This document shows positions 1-10,600 of a DNA stretch of 64,000 bases, piece by piece; position 1 is the first letter of the stretch, and the number at the start of each line of letters is the position of its first letter. The stretch spans positions 35,832 through 99,831 of the forward strand of contig JBGCFR010000012.1 in assembly GCA_045107045.1 (NCBI GenBank), in the 5' to 3' direction. The notes beneath the pieces were generated by a model, which searched no databases, was not told the origin of the DNA, and saw nothing but the letters and a program-made list of their open reading frames with translations. The translations under genes were made by a program, and so were the position numbers. This DNA comes from Putridiphycobacter sp045107045 (GTDB lineage: Bacteria > Bacteroidota > Bacteroidia > Flavobacteriales_D > Crocinitomicaceae).

Positions 1-95
1 AACTAAGCAAAGCTATAGTAATATAGCGCTGAAAAGGGGAATATGGTTACAGGTTTTCAACTAAAAAACGTTAATTGAAACTCCTAAAAAGGATA

Positions 96-461
96 TCAAT
101 CCCAAAAATCATCAATATCTCTTCTGTCTTTTTTTGTTGGACGACCAGAGCCCTGGTGTCGATAATATTGTTGATTGGCTTGAATTGTTTTATACTTTTC
201 AATTTCTTCAACAGGAGTGATATTGATAATAAAAGTGTCTACTAACTTAGGGCCTACTCTTTTTTCATTCAATTCCAAAACCTTATACTGAAATAAAATG
301 CCGGATTTTTTAATTGTAACAATGTCGTTAATCTTAACTGCTTTCGAAGTTTTCACAATGGCATCATTTATTAATACTCGCCCTTTTTTAACTGCGTCCG
401 CAGCAATTGATCTAGTTTTAAACAACCTGACTGACCAAATAAATTTATCTATTCGAGACAT
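96..461 (-). CDS. S4-domain RNA-binding protein, Hsp15-like
   Basis: This 121-residue protein starts with an S4 RNA-binding domain (about residues 1-60, beginning MSRIDKFIWSVRLFKTRS) and ends in a basic tail containing GRPTKKDRRD. That layout is typical of the Hsp15/HslR family, which in E. coli binds stalled 50S subunits carrying a nascent chain. The start ATG lies inside the 3' end of the upstream O-antigen ligase-like gene (17-bp overlap), so it is probably the last gene of the rnpA-protease-ligase unit on the minus strand. The family call is solid; the ribosome-rescue role is carried over from the family only. Confidence 0.88.
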   Translation of the reverse strand: MSRIDKFIWSVRLFKTRSIAADAVKKGRVLINDAIVKTSKAVKINDIVTIKKSGILFQYKVLELNEKRVGPKLVDTFIINITPVEEIEKYKTIQANQQYYRHQGSGRPTKKDRRDIDDFWD

Positions 462-2010
462 CTTTTCGAGACTTAAATACTGTTAGACTATAAAACAGCG
501 CAAAAATAGTAACACCCGCTTGAGTTTCCAGCATATCCTGCCATAAAAATGAAAACCCAAAGGCTATCAGTACAACACATAATAGATAATCGCACGTTTT
601 TAAATACTTGAAAAATGGTAATGCCCATAGCAATAAAACGGCTATAAAACCAGCTACACCATGACTAATCCAAATCGTCATGAATTGGTTGTGACTTCTG
701 TGTCTATTTTCAATTTTTAATAAGCTATGCTCTTTTTCGTATTCTTTATCAAAAGCTAATTGAACATCTCCAACGCCAACACCAGTTAGCCAATGCTCTT
801 TTAAAATGCTGCCTGCTGCCAATAGGTGCAACTGTCTTTGAATTATAGAGTTTCCATTTGGGTCTCCATTGGAGCGTAATAGAAATAACTGCATTTTTAA
901 GTCTTGAATTTTCTCAACAATTCCGCGGTCAAACCTATAACTAGAAAATCCTTTTTCAATATTTCGAATATCACTATCGTCGAGTTTTGTAAACCCAACT
1001 GAATCCTTTCTTAAGCCCATTGAAGTCATATATCTATAAATTGTTCCTTCAATAGGATGTCCTTTTCTATCTAAACTATCAAAATGAACTTTAGAACGCA
1101 TTTTCCAAGCTTTACGGCATTCCTTTTCAGAAATATATAAGTATACTAACTTCCCATCTTCACTTATTTTAGTATTCTTTTGATGGTAATATCCATTATG
1201 ATTAGCGGTATATAATTCTAATTTGGAATAGTCAACTTTAGGTACTACAATAGGTGCTTTTTGCCAAAAATAGAACAGTCCAATCAACATTGTTAAGGTA
1301 ATTCCAACTAAACCTAGACCTAGAACTCTTTTTAAAATTTTATTTTCAAGGTGTTTAATCCAATATATAAGTGATAAAATTGATAAGATAATAAAAAGTC
1401 CGTAACCATTTACGACTTGAGATTTATATTGATAAAACATTAACCAAATGATTATTGGCCATATCAGTAGTGGCGACCACTTTCCTTTTAGCCACATATA
1501 ATATAAGAAAAATATACCCATATTTACTAAGATAGAAAACCTAACATGTGAAATAAATCTAGACATTTGTCGCAAATCAACAGCTTCGTTTATGTGTGAT
1601 TGGAATTGGAAATAATTCCAAATTGATGTAAACAAAATAGTTGCAAGAAAAATATAGAGGATAAAATAAAAGTGTTTCTTTTCAATTGCTGAACTTGTGC
1701 TAAGTACAAGTGGTATTACAATTAGCGGCAACTTAACTCTTAAATCATGTATTCCGTAGGCTATGTTTTCACTCCAAATTAGAGATAGGGCGGCAAAGGC
1801 AAAAAGAAAAATAAATACCCAACCTATTTTTTCATCTAATAATCTTTCCCACTTTTCAGCAAATTGACCCTCAATTAACCAATTAACAAATAGCAAAAGG
1901 GTAGCAATACTCATAAACGCATTAGATGTAGACACACCTATTGCTAAAACTGATAACGCAATTAATCGGATATATAAATGTACGGGCGCTTTAAACCACT
2001 TGTTGAGCAT
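445..2010 (-). CDS. O-antigen ligase-like (Wzy_C family) membrane protein
   Basis: A 521-residue polytopic membrane protein. Hydrophobic segments fill residues 8-250, then comes a large soluble loop (about 251-440), then further membrane helices. The loop ends in GVGVGDVQ and RSHNQF, matching the Wzy_C/O-antigen ligase signature (conserved H before the last helices). Family members join or polymerise undecaprenyl-linked glycans on the periplasmic side. The glycan acted on here cannot be told, and no glycosyltransferases are adjacent. It lies 3 bp after the S41 protease gene and overlaps the S4 gene. It could be a WaaL-type ligase, a Wzy polymerase or a protein O-glycosylase. Confidence 0.75.
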   Translation of the reverse strand: MLNKWFKAPVHLYIRLIALSVLAIGVSTSNAFMSIATLLLFVNWLIEGQFAEKWERLLDEKIGWVFIFLFAFAALSLIWSENIAYGIHDLRVKLPLIVIPLVLSTSSAIEKKHFYFILYIFLATILFTSIWNYFQFQSHINEAVDLRQMSRFISHVRFSILVNMGIFFLYYMWLKGKWSPLLIWPIIIWLMFYQYKSQVVNGYGLFIILSILSLIYWIKHLENKILKRVLGLGLVGITLTMLIGLFYFWQKAPIVVPKVDYSKLELYTANHNGYYHQKNTKISEDGKLVYLYISEKECRKAWKMRSKVHFDSLDRKGHPIEGTIYRYMTSMGLRKDSVGFTKLDDSDIRNIEKGFSSYRFDRGIVEKIQDLKMQLFLLRSNGDPNGNSIIQRQLHLLAAGSILKEHWLTGVGVGDVQLAFDKEYEKEHSLLKIENRHRSHNQFMTIWISHGVAGFIAVLLLWALPFFKYLKTCDYLLCVVLIAFGFSFLWQDMLETQAGVTIFALFYSLTVFKSRKDVSNR

Positions 2011-2013
2011 GCA

Positions 2014-3666
2014 TTAATTTTGGATATTGAGTATGCTATTATAACGGTTTTTATCGTTTAATATTTTAACTGCTTCCAAAATATAATTATCATTCAACAA
2101 AGATTGCTGAATTCTACCTGTTTGGAAATAATATCGCCCAATAATTTCATTTTCCAATAATTCGACTATTTCCGATTTAAATTTTTCAAGATCATCTTCT
2201 TTTGAAGGTTGATATGCCAGGCTTAACTGGTTAAATAAAGCCTCATTTTCGGAAAAAACACCTTCTTCTTCTGCCTGTTTCTTCAATGCCTCCATCATAT
2301 CACTTGAAGCGGCGCTATAATCAAATTCAGTGGCAAGAACCATTGTCTTAAAATCATTAAAGTCGCTTTCAGTTAATTTAAAATCAGTTGGTATTGCAAT
2401 ACTTGAATGTGAAATTTTATATTGTGTTGCATAGTTAAAGATTAGATTTTCCAAAACTAGGATAGATGTTAGTCTGCTGTATAATTCTTCTTGTATAATT
2501 ACATCTGGCTCAACCCCTCTTCCATCAATAACTGTTCTGCCGTTTTTGGTTTTAAACTTCTTTAAATCCTCTTCTGAGACTTCATTGGCGTGCTCTCCAA
2601 TCTTTTTAGTTGAATAGTCTAGCTTTTGAATACAGCGTCCACTCGGCGTATAATATTTAGCTATAGTTACTTTAATTTTTGCATTATATTTCAAATCCAA
2701 TGGGCGCTGAACAAGTCCTTTTCCAAAGCTCGTTCGCCCTACAATTACAGCTCTATCTAGGTCTTGCAATGCGCCTGAAACTATTTCACTGGCTGAAGCT
2801 GATCCTTCATCAACTAAAACTACAATCGGAATCTCTTTATTTACTGGCTTTGCTCTGGCAGTGTAGGATTGATTAACACCTTCCATTCGGCCCTTTATTT
2901 CAACAATATCAGATCCTTTTTCTACGAAAAAATTGACAATTTGATTGGCTTGCATTAAGAGCCCACCCCCATTTCCTCTTAGGTCGATTATCAATTTTTC
3001 AATGCCATCTGATTTTTCTAATTTATTGTATGCATCTAAAATTTCCTTTGCGGCTGTTTGTGTAAATGAATTAAGTTTAATATATCCAATCTTGTCAGCA
3101 ACCATGCCAGAATAGGGTACAGGCCCCATCTTAATTTCTTCACGAATTAGTGTAAAGTCCTTCAAATCATCATTTCGTCTTACTTTAATTTTTACCGGCT
3201 TTCCTGGTTGACCTTTTAATTTGGTAGATATTTCTGAGGATGATAAATCTTCTACATTTTTGCCATCAATTTCAACAAAAATGTCTCCTGCAATTATTCC
3301 TGCTTTTTGTGCTGGAAAATTTTCATGAGGGTCAATAACCATTACTTCTTCTTTCACTTGTCTTATAATCGCTCCAATTCCTCCATACTGACCAGTAGTC
3401 ATTAGCTTATAGTCTTCCATTTTTGACTCAGGAATAAAATTAGTGTACGGGTCCAATTCTGCTAACATAGCTTCAATTCCACTACGCATTAACTCGCCCG
3501 GATTTGGTTCATCAACATAATATAGATCAACATTTTTATAAACCATTTCGAATAGCTCAAGGTTCTTTAAAATCTCAAAATCTATATCATATTCTGGCAT
3601 TTCTTGTGCCGAAGTTGAAATAGATAGTACCAATCCAATAATGATAAAAAATTGCTTTATTTTCAT
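2014..3666 (-). CDS. S41 family carboxyl-terminal processing protease
   Basis: A 550-residue exported protease with a signal peptide (about residues 1-20). The order is an N-terminal helical part, a PDZ domain (about 90-175, with GQYGGIGA at the start) and an S41 catalytic domain. The catalytic pair is visible as Ser291 in GSASASEI and Lys316 in SFGKGLVQ; the 25-residue spacing equals that of E. coli Prc (S430/K455). A C-terminal helical extension follows. CtpA/Prc enzymes trim C-termini of envelope proteins in the periplasm. It lies 1 bp after rnpA, so they are probably co-transcribed. The substrate is unknown. Confidence 0.92.
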   Translation of the reverse strand: MKIKQFFIIIGLVLSISTSAQEMPEYDIDFEILKNLELFEMVYKNVDLYYVDEPNPGELMRSGIEAMLAELDPYTNFIPESKMEDYKLMTTGQYGGIGAIIRQVKEEVMVIDPHENFPAQKAGIIAGDIFVEIDGKNVEDLSSSEISTKLKGQPGKPVKIKVRRNDDLKDFTLIREEIKMGPVPYSGMVADKIGYIKLNSFTQTAAKEILDAYNKLEKSDGIEKLIIDLRGNGGGLLMQANQIVNFFVEKGSDIVEIKGRMEGVNQSYTARAKPVNKEIPIVVLVDEGSASASEIVSGALQDLDRAVIVGRTSFGKGLVQRPLDLKYNAKIKVTIAKYYTPSGRCIQKLDYSTKKIGEHANEVSEEDLKKFKTKNGRTVIDGRGVEPDVIIQEELYSRLTSILVLENLIFNYATQYKISHSSIAIPTDFKLTESDFNDFKTMVLATEFDYSAASSDMMEALKKQAEEEGVFSENEALFNQLSLAYQPSKEDDLEKFKSEIVELLENEIIGRYYFQTGRIQQSLLNDNYILEAVKILNDKNRYNSILNIQN

Positions 3667-3667
3667 T

Positions 3668-4078
3668 TTAATTAATTTTGCTAATGTTCTGTTTTAACTC
3701 ACTTAAAAGTAAGACTATTTTTTTTTCAATAAAGTCATATGACTCCTTTTCTTTTCCAATATAGACTAAAAACAATGCCAGCTTTTTATTTTGATTATTC
3801 ACCAATTCAATAAGGTCTGATTTATTTAGTCTGTATGCTTCTCTAATTTGACGCTTCAATCGGTTTCTTTTCACCGCTAGTTTAACTTTTCTTTTTGGCA
3901 CCGCAGTAACAATTTGAACTGGAAAATTAACTCCCTTATCTTCTTTCACCTCTATATAATTCAAAATAAACGGATAGCTTTTAATTTTTAATCCGCTTGC
4001 ATAGATGTCTTCAATAGTCTTCTTTGAAGTTAATTTCTCATGCTTCGAAAAAGAAAAACGATTTAGTTTGGAGGTCAT
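3668..4078 (-). CDS. rnpA: Ribonuclease P protein component
   Basis: A 136-residue basic protein with the RNR signature region VKRNRLKRQIREAYR, diagnostic for the protein subunit of RNase P, which matures tRNA 5' ends together with the rnpB RNA. An upstream in-frame TTG at 4087 would add three residues, but the ATG at 4078 gives the usual family N-terminus (TSKLNRFSFSKHEKL) and is preferred. rpmH, its classic neighbour, is not found upstream; instead a 105-bp gap separates it from tadA. Downstream comes the S41 protease, an arrangement I have seen in other Bacteroidota. Confidence 0.93.
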   Translation of the reverse strand: MTSKLNRFSFSKHEKLTSKKTIEDIYASGLKIKSYPFILNYIEVKEDKGVNFPVQIVTAVPKRKVKLAVKRNRLKRQIREAYRLNKSDLIELVNNQNKKLALFLVYIGKEKESYDFIEKKIVLLLSELKQNISKIN

Positions 4079-4192
4079 TATTAACAAAGGTAATGATTAG
4101 CTTGGATGTAAAGTTAAAATACTTAAACTGTCGATAAAGATATCGCCAGATCAGTCATTTTCAGCTGAAATTGAACTATCAATAATTTTAGA

Positions 4193-4642
4193 CTATCTTT
4201 TATTTTTAAAAAAATCTTGTAAAATGTTTTGACACAGTTCTGCATAAATACCACCTTTAATGATTGTTTTCGGATGATAAATATTTTCTTTTATCCGTCC
4301 AGCACCCCGCCGGGGATCTGATGCTCCATAAACAATATTAGAGATTTGTGACCAAGCCAGAGCACCTGCACACATAACACAAGGCTCTAAGGTGACGTAT
4401 AAAGTGCAATCTTTTAAATATTTAGCTCCTAGATATTCGGCTGCAGCTGTTATAGCCTGCATTTCAGCATGAGCGGTCACATCATTTAATCTCTCAGTAT
4501 AATTATGGGCCTTTGCTATAATAGTATTTGTACTATTTGATACCACAATTGCTCCCACAGGAACTTCATCTTGCTCAAATGCCATTTTTGCCTGTAAATA
4601 AGCCTGCTTCATAAAGTACTCTGGTGTATAAACGTCTATCAT
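4193..4642 (-). CDS. tadA: tRNA-specific adenosine-34 deaminase
   Basis: A 149-residue cytidine/deoxycytidylate deaminase-fold enzyme. The zinc motifs are His58-Ala-Glu60 (HAEMQA) and PCVMC with Cys88 and Cys91; Glu60 is the proton shuttle. TadA converts A34 to inosine in tRNA-Arg(ACG). The frame stays open upstream to 4708, but that stretch lies inside the macroglobulin gene, and the ATG at 4642 gives the normal N-terminus. This ATG shares one base with the TAA of the macroglobulin gene (TAATG), suggesting translational coupling. A guanine deaminase is the alternative; the length and the DEVPVGAI start favour TadA. Confidence 0.9.
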   Translation of the reverse strand: MIDVYTPEYFMKQAYLQAKMAFEQDEVPVGAIVVSNSTNTIIAKAHNYTERLNDVTAHAEMQAITAAAEYLGAKYLKDCTLYVTLEPCVMCAGALAWSQISNIVYGASDPRRGAGRIKENIYHPKTIIKGGIYAELCQNILQDFFKNKR

Positions 4643-7600
4643 TATTTTGCTTTTATACTTAAACGTATGCCATTCGAATGAGAAGTGAATTCTGGTGCGT
4701 ACATGCATTGAATGGTAGCTATTCCATTTGAGAAATCACCAATTTGTTCAGCCCGTAAATCATATTCAAATACATATGTCCCTTTTGGGATATAGTCGAA
4801 AAAGAAATTTGTTGCTGCATCTTTTGTGGCTTGATAATATCCTAAACCGCCCTGATATTTATACTTAGAAATAACACTAATTGGCTCAAAACCGGAGGCA
4901 CGCATATCCTTCATATGTACATATTCAAGATTTCTATCAGTACGTAATTCTATACGTATTCTCACCTTGTCTCCAATTTCAATGCTATTCATATCAGTGA
5001 TTGTTTTCAGCTTTTCACCACGATCAGACAACTCAATTTTATGAATTGATTTGTCTAATTTTAAAGGTGTTTTTGCAAAGGTTATTTTATCTAACTGTTC
5101 AAAATACTGCCAATACATTGCCCCCCAAGCGGGGCCAGAACTTTCTTTTACAACTTTAACATCTGCCATTTTAGAAGAGATTTCGTTCTGATTCCATTTA
5201 GTTTTAAAATAACCAGTCCCTGCTTCTGGTTTTACATTATATGGGTTAGAGGATACCTCTTTCACATACTCTATTGCTTTTCCACCTATTTTAATCTGGA
5301 CCAATTGATCTGTTGCCAGCAAATCTAATCCATTTAGCAATAAAGCATATACAGCTTCGGCTGTTTGTTTAGTGGTTTTCCAATGGGTTGTTTGCTTCTC
5401 TTTTAAGAGCCACATTTTTAATTGCTCAACAGACGGCATATCCTCCATTTCATTAAAAAATTCAATCATTAAAGCCTGTGTTTCAATCGGTGCTTGATAC
5501 CAGTAAAAACCAGATGTATAGGATTTCCAATACATTCCAAACTCCTCATTAATAATGGCATTATCCTTTAATGATTTATAGATATCTGAAGCCAAAGTAG
5601 TCATACTCATTCTCTTTGCTGCTAATCCAATCATTCCTTTAGCGTAAATATTAAATTCTAACCAATACTTTTCTGATTGATTTTTGTAATAGTTAACCGC
5701 TTCTTCAGTAGCCTTGTTCAATTTAATATCTGTAAAATAAGAACGCATATATAAATATTGAATTTGTGTATAACCTAAATGGTTATTCTTTAGATAAGAT
5801 TCTGGGTGGTATTTTTTTAATCTTTCTAAATCTTTTACTATTTCTCTATCTAAATACCGAACTCCTTTTTCAACCATTTGGCGAACCGAGCGATCTTCTT
5901 TAATAGCAGATATTCCCAAAACATCTAAATGACCCAAGCCAGTAATAATGTGTTGTGTGATATATCGATTGTCACGCATACCAGGAAACCAAGCCCAACC
6001 TCCACTATTAGATTGCGTCTTAATGGTTTTAGATAATGCCTTTGCCAATTCTCCATTCATTCTATTTAAATCAAGTAATACTGATAGATTTCGTTTTGTT
6101 TCAGACTCACTTTTTGCATTTAGCACCCAAGGTGTTTCTTCAAGCATTAATGACTTTAATTCCTGATTTTTATTCAAATTAGATAAAAATGCTTCAGGCG
6201 ACTCTGTTTGCCATTTGTCAATAATTGCTTTGATTTTAGGTTTGCTATTTAATACATGAGTGGCTATTGCATTAGCATAATACCTTGTAAAAGTTTGTTC
6301 AGCACATTCATATGGGTATTCCATCATATACGGCATGGCTTGAAGCGCATACCATGCAGGATTGCTTGTGTATTCTAAAGTTAATTGATGATGCTTTAGG
6401 CTTGTACTATTATTATTTTTAAGTTTATTAAATGTAAAGGACTTACTCCCTTTTCCGCTTATGGGCATTGGCATAGATTCTGTCACCATCATTCTATTTG
6501 AAAGAATAGGTAATACATTTTCTTCACCATCAGAGTGATTAAGTGACTGTGCTATGATTTGATATTTTACAGCAGTCACTTCATCCGAAATACTTAAATT
6601 CCATGAAATTTGTGTATTTCCTTCAGCATCAACGGAAAATGGTTGCACAACATTCAACTGTGTAAACTGGCTAGTGATATCTTTTTCTGTAACTGGATCT
6701 ATCAGTTTAATTGTGGCTGTGCCATTAATGTCCTTTACAGATATGTTAGCAATTTTGGTTGAGATAGTAATCCGATCGTTTTCTCGAAAAAACCGTGGCA
6801 TATTTGGCATTACCATTAAGTCCTTTTGGGTCACTAATTCTTTCTCAACCAAACCAATTTCTAGTGTTTTGCTGTGTGCTAAGCCTATAAAACGCCATTT
6901 AGTTAAACTCTCTGGCATAGTAAATTTAATTCGAATCTCTCCAGCTTCATTGGTATGTAATTGCGGATAGAAAAAAGCCGTTTCATTAAAGTTAGTTCTT
7001 GGTTGTATACTTTTAGCTTCAGTTTCAACTGGCTTTCCATCATCATCACGCTCTGGTTCTTCTAGTTCATTACTGTTAGCTAAATCTGCAACTGGAGATG
7101 GTGCTCCTGGTGATTCTTTTTTGTTGGCCTTAGCTACTTTATATTCTCCTTCAGATGGGGCACCATCTTCAGTGGACATATCCATCACCGCACCTGCTAG
7201 TGAAGGTTCAGATTCTCTATAAAGTCCTGCTCTTCCATAACTATATGAATTATAACCAAAAGTATTTAAGTACGGATCTTGTCGGTGCGGACTATTAAGA
7301 GATTGATTCCAATAATAATTAACATTACTCCCTGATACCTGTCCAAATCCAATTGGGCTGCTCCAAGATTTAACAGAGGTATATGGTTTGAAAAGAGAAA
7401 ACCCGAAGCTATTTTTTGTGAATAGTTCATCTAAAGATGCATCATATAAAGTGGCTAATAGTTCGGCTTGAGCTTTTTCATTTTTGGCATTTTTTACAAG
7501 TAGTGTCCATTCTTCATCTTGTCCTGGTTTTAATTTGTCTCTAAATGATTCCAAAGAAATATCAAGATGATGGTCAGGTGCTGGAACTGCAACACCATAA

Positions 7601-10600
7601 GATTGCTTATAAGAACGATTGTTTTTCACAACAATAAAGTCGAAAGTTAACTGACCAATATGTTCTTCTTTTACATCAAATTCAATGGAAATTTGCTCAT
7701 TTTTTAAATGCAACCACTCCTCTTTAATAGTTTTCCCTTTAAAATCAATACTGTAAAATAAATTCAAATGATCTTCAGCGGTTGACAACAAAAATTGTGC
7801 TTTATTATTCGGTTTAACTATCCTTGAAAATGGAATCACCTTTACAACATCATTATCAATTGATTTTTTCGAGTCTTTATTATACACTGTGAAGTAGGAT
7901 TCATCAACCACCTCAATTCCATTTTTATCTTTGCTTGTAGCAACATATTTATAGCGCCCTGGTCTCCATTTAGCAGTATTCTTAAATTCTATTTTATCCT
8001 TTGATCCTGTATTAAAACTTCCATTTTGAACTACTTCCCCTTTTTCCCACTCTTTATAATCCGCCTCGTTTTTAAACTCATTTCCAGGAAATAAATTAGA
8101 ATATTTTTCTTTGCCCCAACCTAACTGATCTGGAGCAGGCCATAACCTTTTACGCAATGGTGATTTAGGTGCTTTTAATTTAAAAATTTCATATTCACCA
8201 ACTGCTTTAAGTTCTTCTCCATTCAGGCTATTTGCAATAATTTGGAAGTTATGCTCTCCAGTTGCGTCCAACAATTCACCAATTGAATTTGACAGCACTA
8301 AGCTATGGTAGCCTAAACTAAAAGTTCGTGTAGCTGAATGTGTTTCACCATTAATATCAATGACATCAACAGAAATAGTATAACTAAAAATAGGTCGTGT
8401 TTTAGAATCAACCGATTCATCAGGAATAGCTTTAAACTTAAAATCAAATTGCCCTTTATCATCAGTAATCGTTTCACCACTCATCACCTCTTTAGAAGGT
8501 GAAGGACGATACCACCAGTACCAATAGTTGAATTGGGTTGTACGTTGAACTCGATATTTAACGGTTGCATCTGATATTTTACTTCCTGCAAAAGCTTCAG
8601 CCAAACCTTTTACAATTACCGAATCATTCAGTTTGTATTCTCCTTCTAAAGGTTCAATTTTTGCGCTAAACTTTGGTCTTTTGTATTCTTCTACTTGAAC
8701 ATTGGTGCTACCATGCAAAGTTTGAATAGACATTCTGCCAGTTAGCGCACCATAAGGTGCTAAAAACTTGCCTTCAAATGATCCGAACTCATTTGTAACC
8801 AACTCTACTTTTTTTATCTCTTGATGATTTGCATCAAAGAAGGTAACCTGAGTTTTAAAATTGGTTTTCAATGCATTGGTTTTACCATTGAATTCTGTTG
8901 CAATTCCTTTAAAATAAATGGTTTGTCCTGGACGATATAATTTTCTATCAGTAAATAGTTTTATTTGCACTCTATCATAGCTTGAATTATTGCGCTTGTA
9001 ATGGTAAAATGACTGCTTCGGCTCATAGAAATCATCTCCACTTTTTAGCGAAACAAAATAGGATTTATAGTTTTTTAAACCCTTTACAGTAGCCAAACCA
9101 CTTTTATCCGTTTTATAAGTGCCAACTGTTTTCATACTGTACTTTCGTAATACATTGTTGTATTCCGAAAATTTAATCTTTACTTCAGCCTCATTTAGCG
9201 GATGCCCCGTTTTACGACATAGCGCCATTACCTCAACATCATTCGCATCTTCCTTCGTTTGATAGGTTAAGGAAGTTACCCAAAACTGACCATATGCTAA
9301 ACCAATCTTCTCTTTGGTCACATCTTTATCCGAACTAACACCTATCAAATAATACCCTGTCTCGAGTTCAGGTAGCAATGCTTCAATTGAGTGATTAAAT
9401 AAATCCTTTGTTCCTGTTAAAGTGACTTCTGATTCATAAATAGCCTTCGATTTATTCAAATACTTCTTAATTTCATCAGAATTTAATCGTTCATCATGGT
9501 TATAGGTCACAACTTTTACATGTGCATTGTTTAGATTTTTATAGGTAATTAAAAATTTACTATTTTGATTTGGCAAATAAGTTTCTTCAATTTTTAATGA
9601 AACAGAATTACTGTTCAATTTTCCTAATAAGGATTTGCATTGCTGAGCACCAAATGATTTTGAGTTTTGAGTAATAACTTGTTTGCATATTAGTGCCGAT
9701 TTTAATCTTTTTTCCTTCTCGGTTTTTGTAGCTTTTAAGACCTCTAGACTATTGGTTTGTTGAAAATAGAGTTCGGCTAATTCGTACCATGCCTCTCCTG
9801 AAAACACATGGTCTTTATAAGCAGACGTCATATTTTTAAGTGCTTGCTCATACAGCTCTTCTGAATTAGATAATACAGATTGGTTCTTAACCCATTTTAA
9901 CCGAAGTAATTGAACATGAAATAGTGACTCTAGATTATTGTTAGCTAATAAGTTTTCTGTCAACTCTTGTAAAACCTCAACCGCATAAAACTTGAGATTA
10001 AATGAATCACTAGTTGTATTTACAATATTAATGAAAGCTTGATTGCTATTAAAATAGGTTTCATTATTAATACTAAAAGTCTCTGCAGGCCCTTCAATAT
10101 TAAATGAATTTTGACTGAAGAACTTAAAGGCCCTATTTGCTAAAAACTGATATAAAGTTTGTTCATTGTAAAACTCTTTGTCATAGCCAATAATCAAATT
10201 AGGATAATCAGTCAGTTTTTTTGCAGATAATACTTTTCTATAAAGTATTGATGCCTGGTAATTCTTAACTACTTTTAAAGCCAACTGCTCTAAATCCCAT
10301 GTTCTAATATCATCATTTTTGATTTCGGAATCTATTACCGTTCTGTCTTTAAATTTCCAACTATTTCTTGAATAGAATCCAAAATAAACTTCCGCAAGCA
10401 CTGAATGTAGTATAGAAGCCGTAATTTGATCAGTCTTACTAATAAGGTCTTCAATTCTGCTAATTCCCAAAACATAATCATCTTCAGTAATATATTGATT
10501 ATACTTAAGTTGAAAAAAATTGCCTTTTACAACCTGCATTGGCGTTTTAGATTCAATGGCTTTTTCTATGATCAAATCCACTGATTTGAGTGCTTCACGA

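Noticed and set aside
1..95. Possible gene fragment at the left edge
   Set aside because: No frame with coding character is visible; nothing can be supported.
4159..4170. TTTCAGCTGAAA palindrome downstream of tadA, with the same half-sites as the GbsR-type operator
   Set aside because: It lacks the 6-bp spacer of the two operators and no promoter faces a sensible target.
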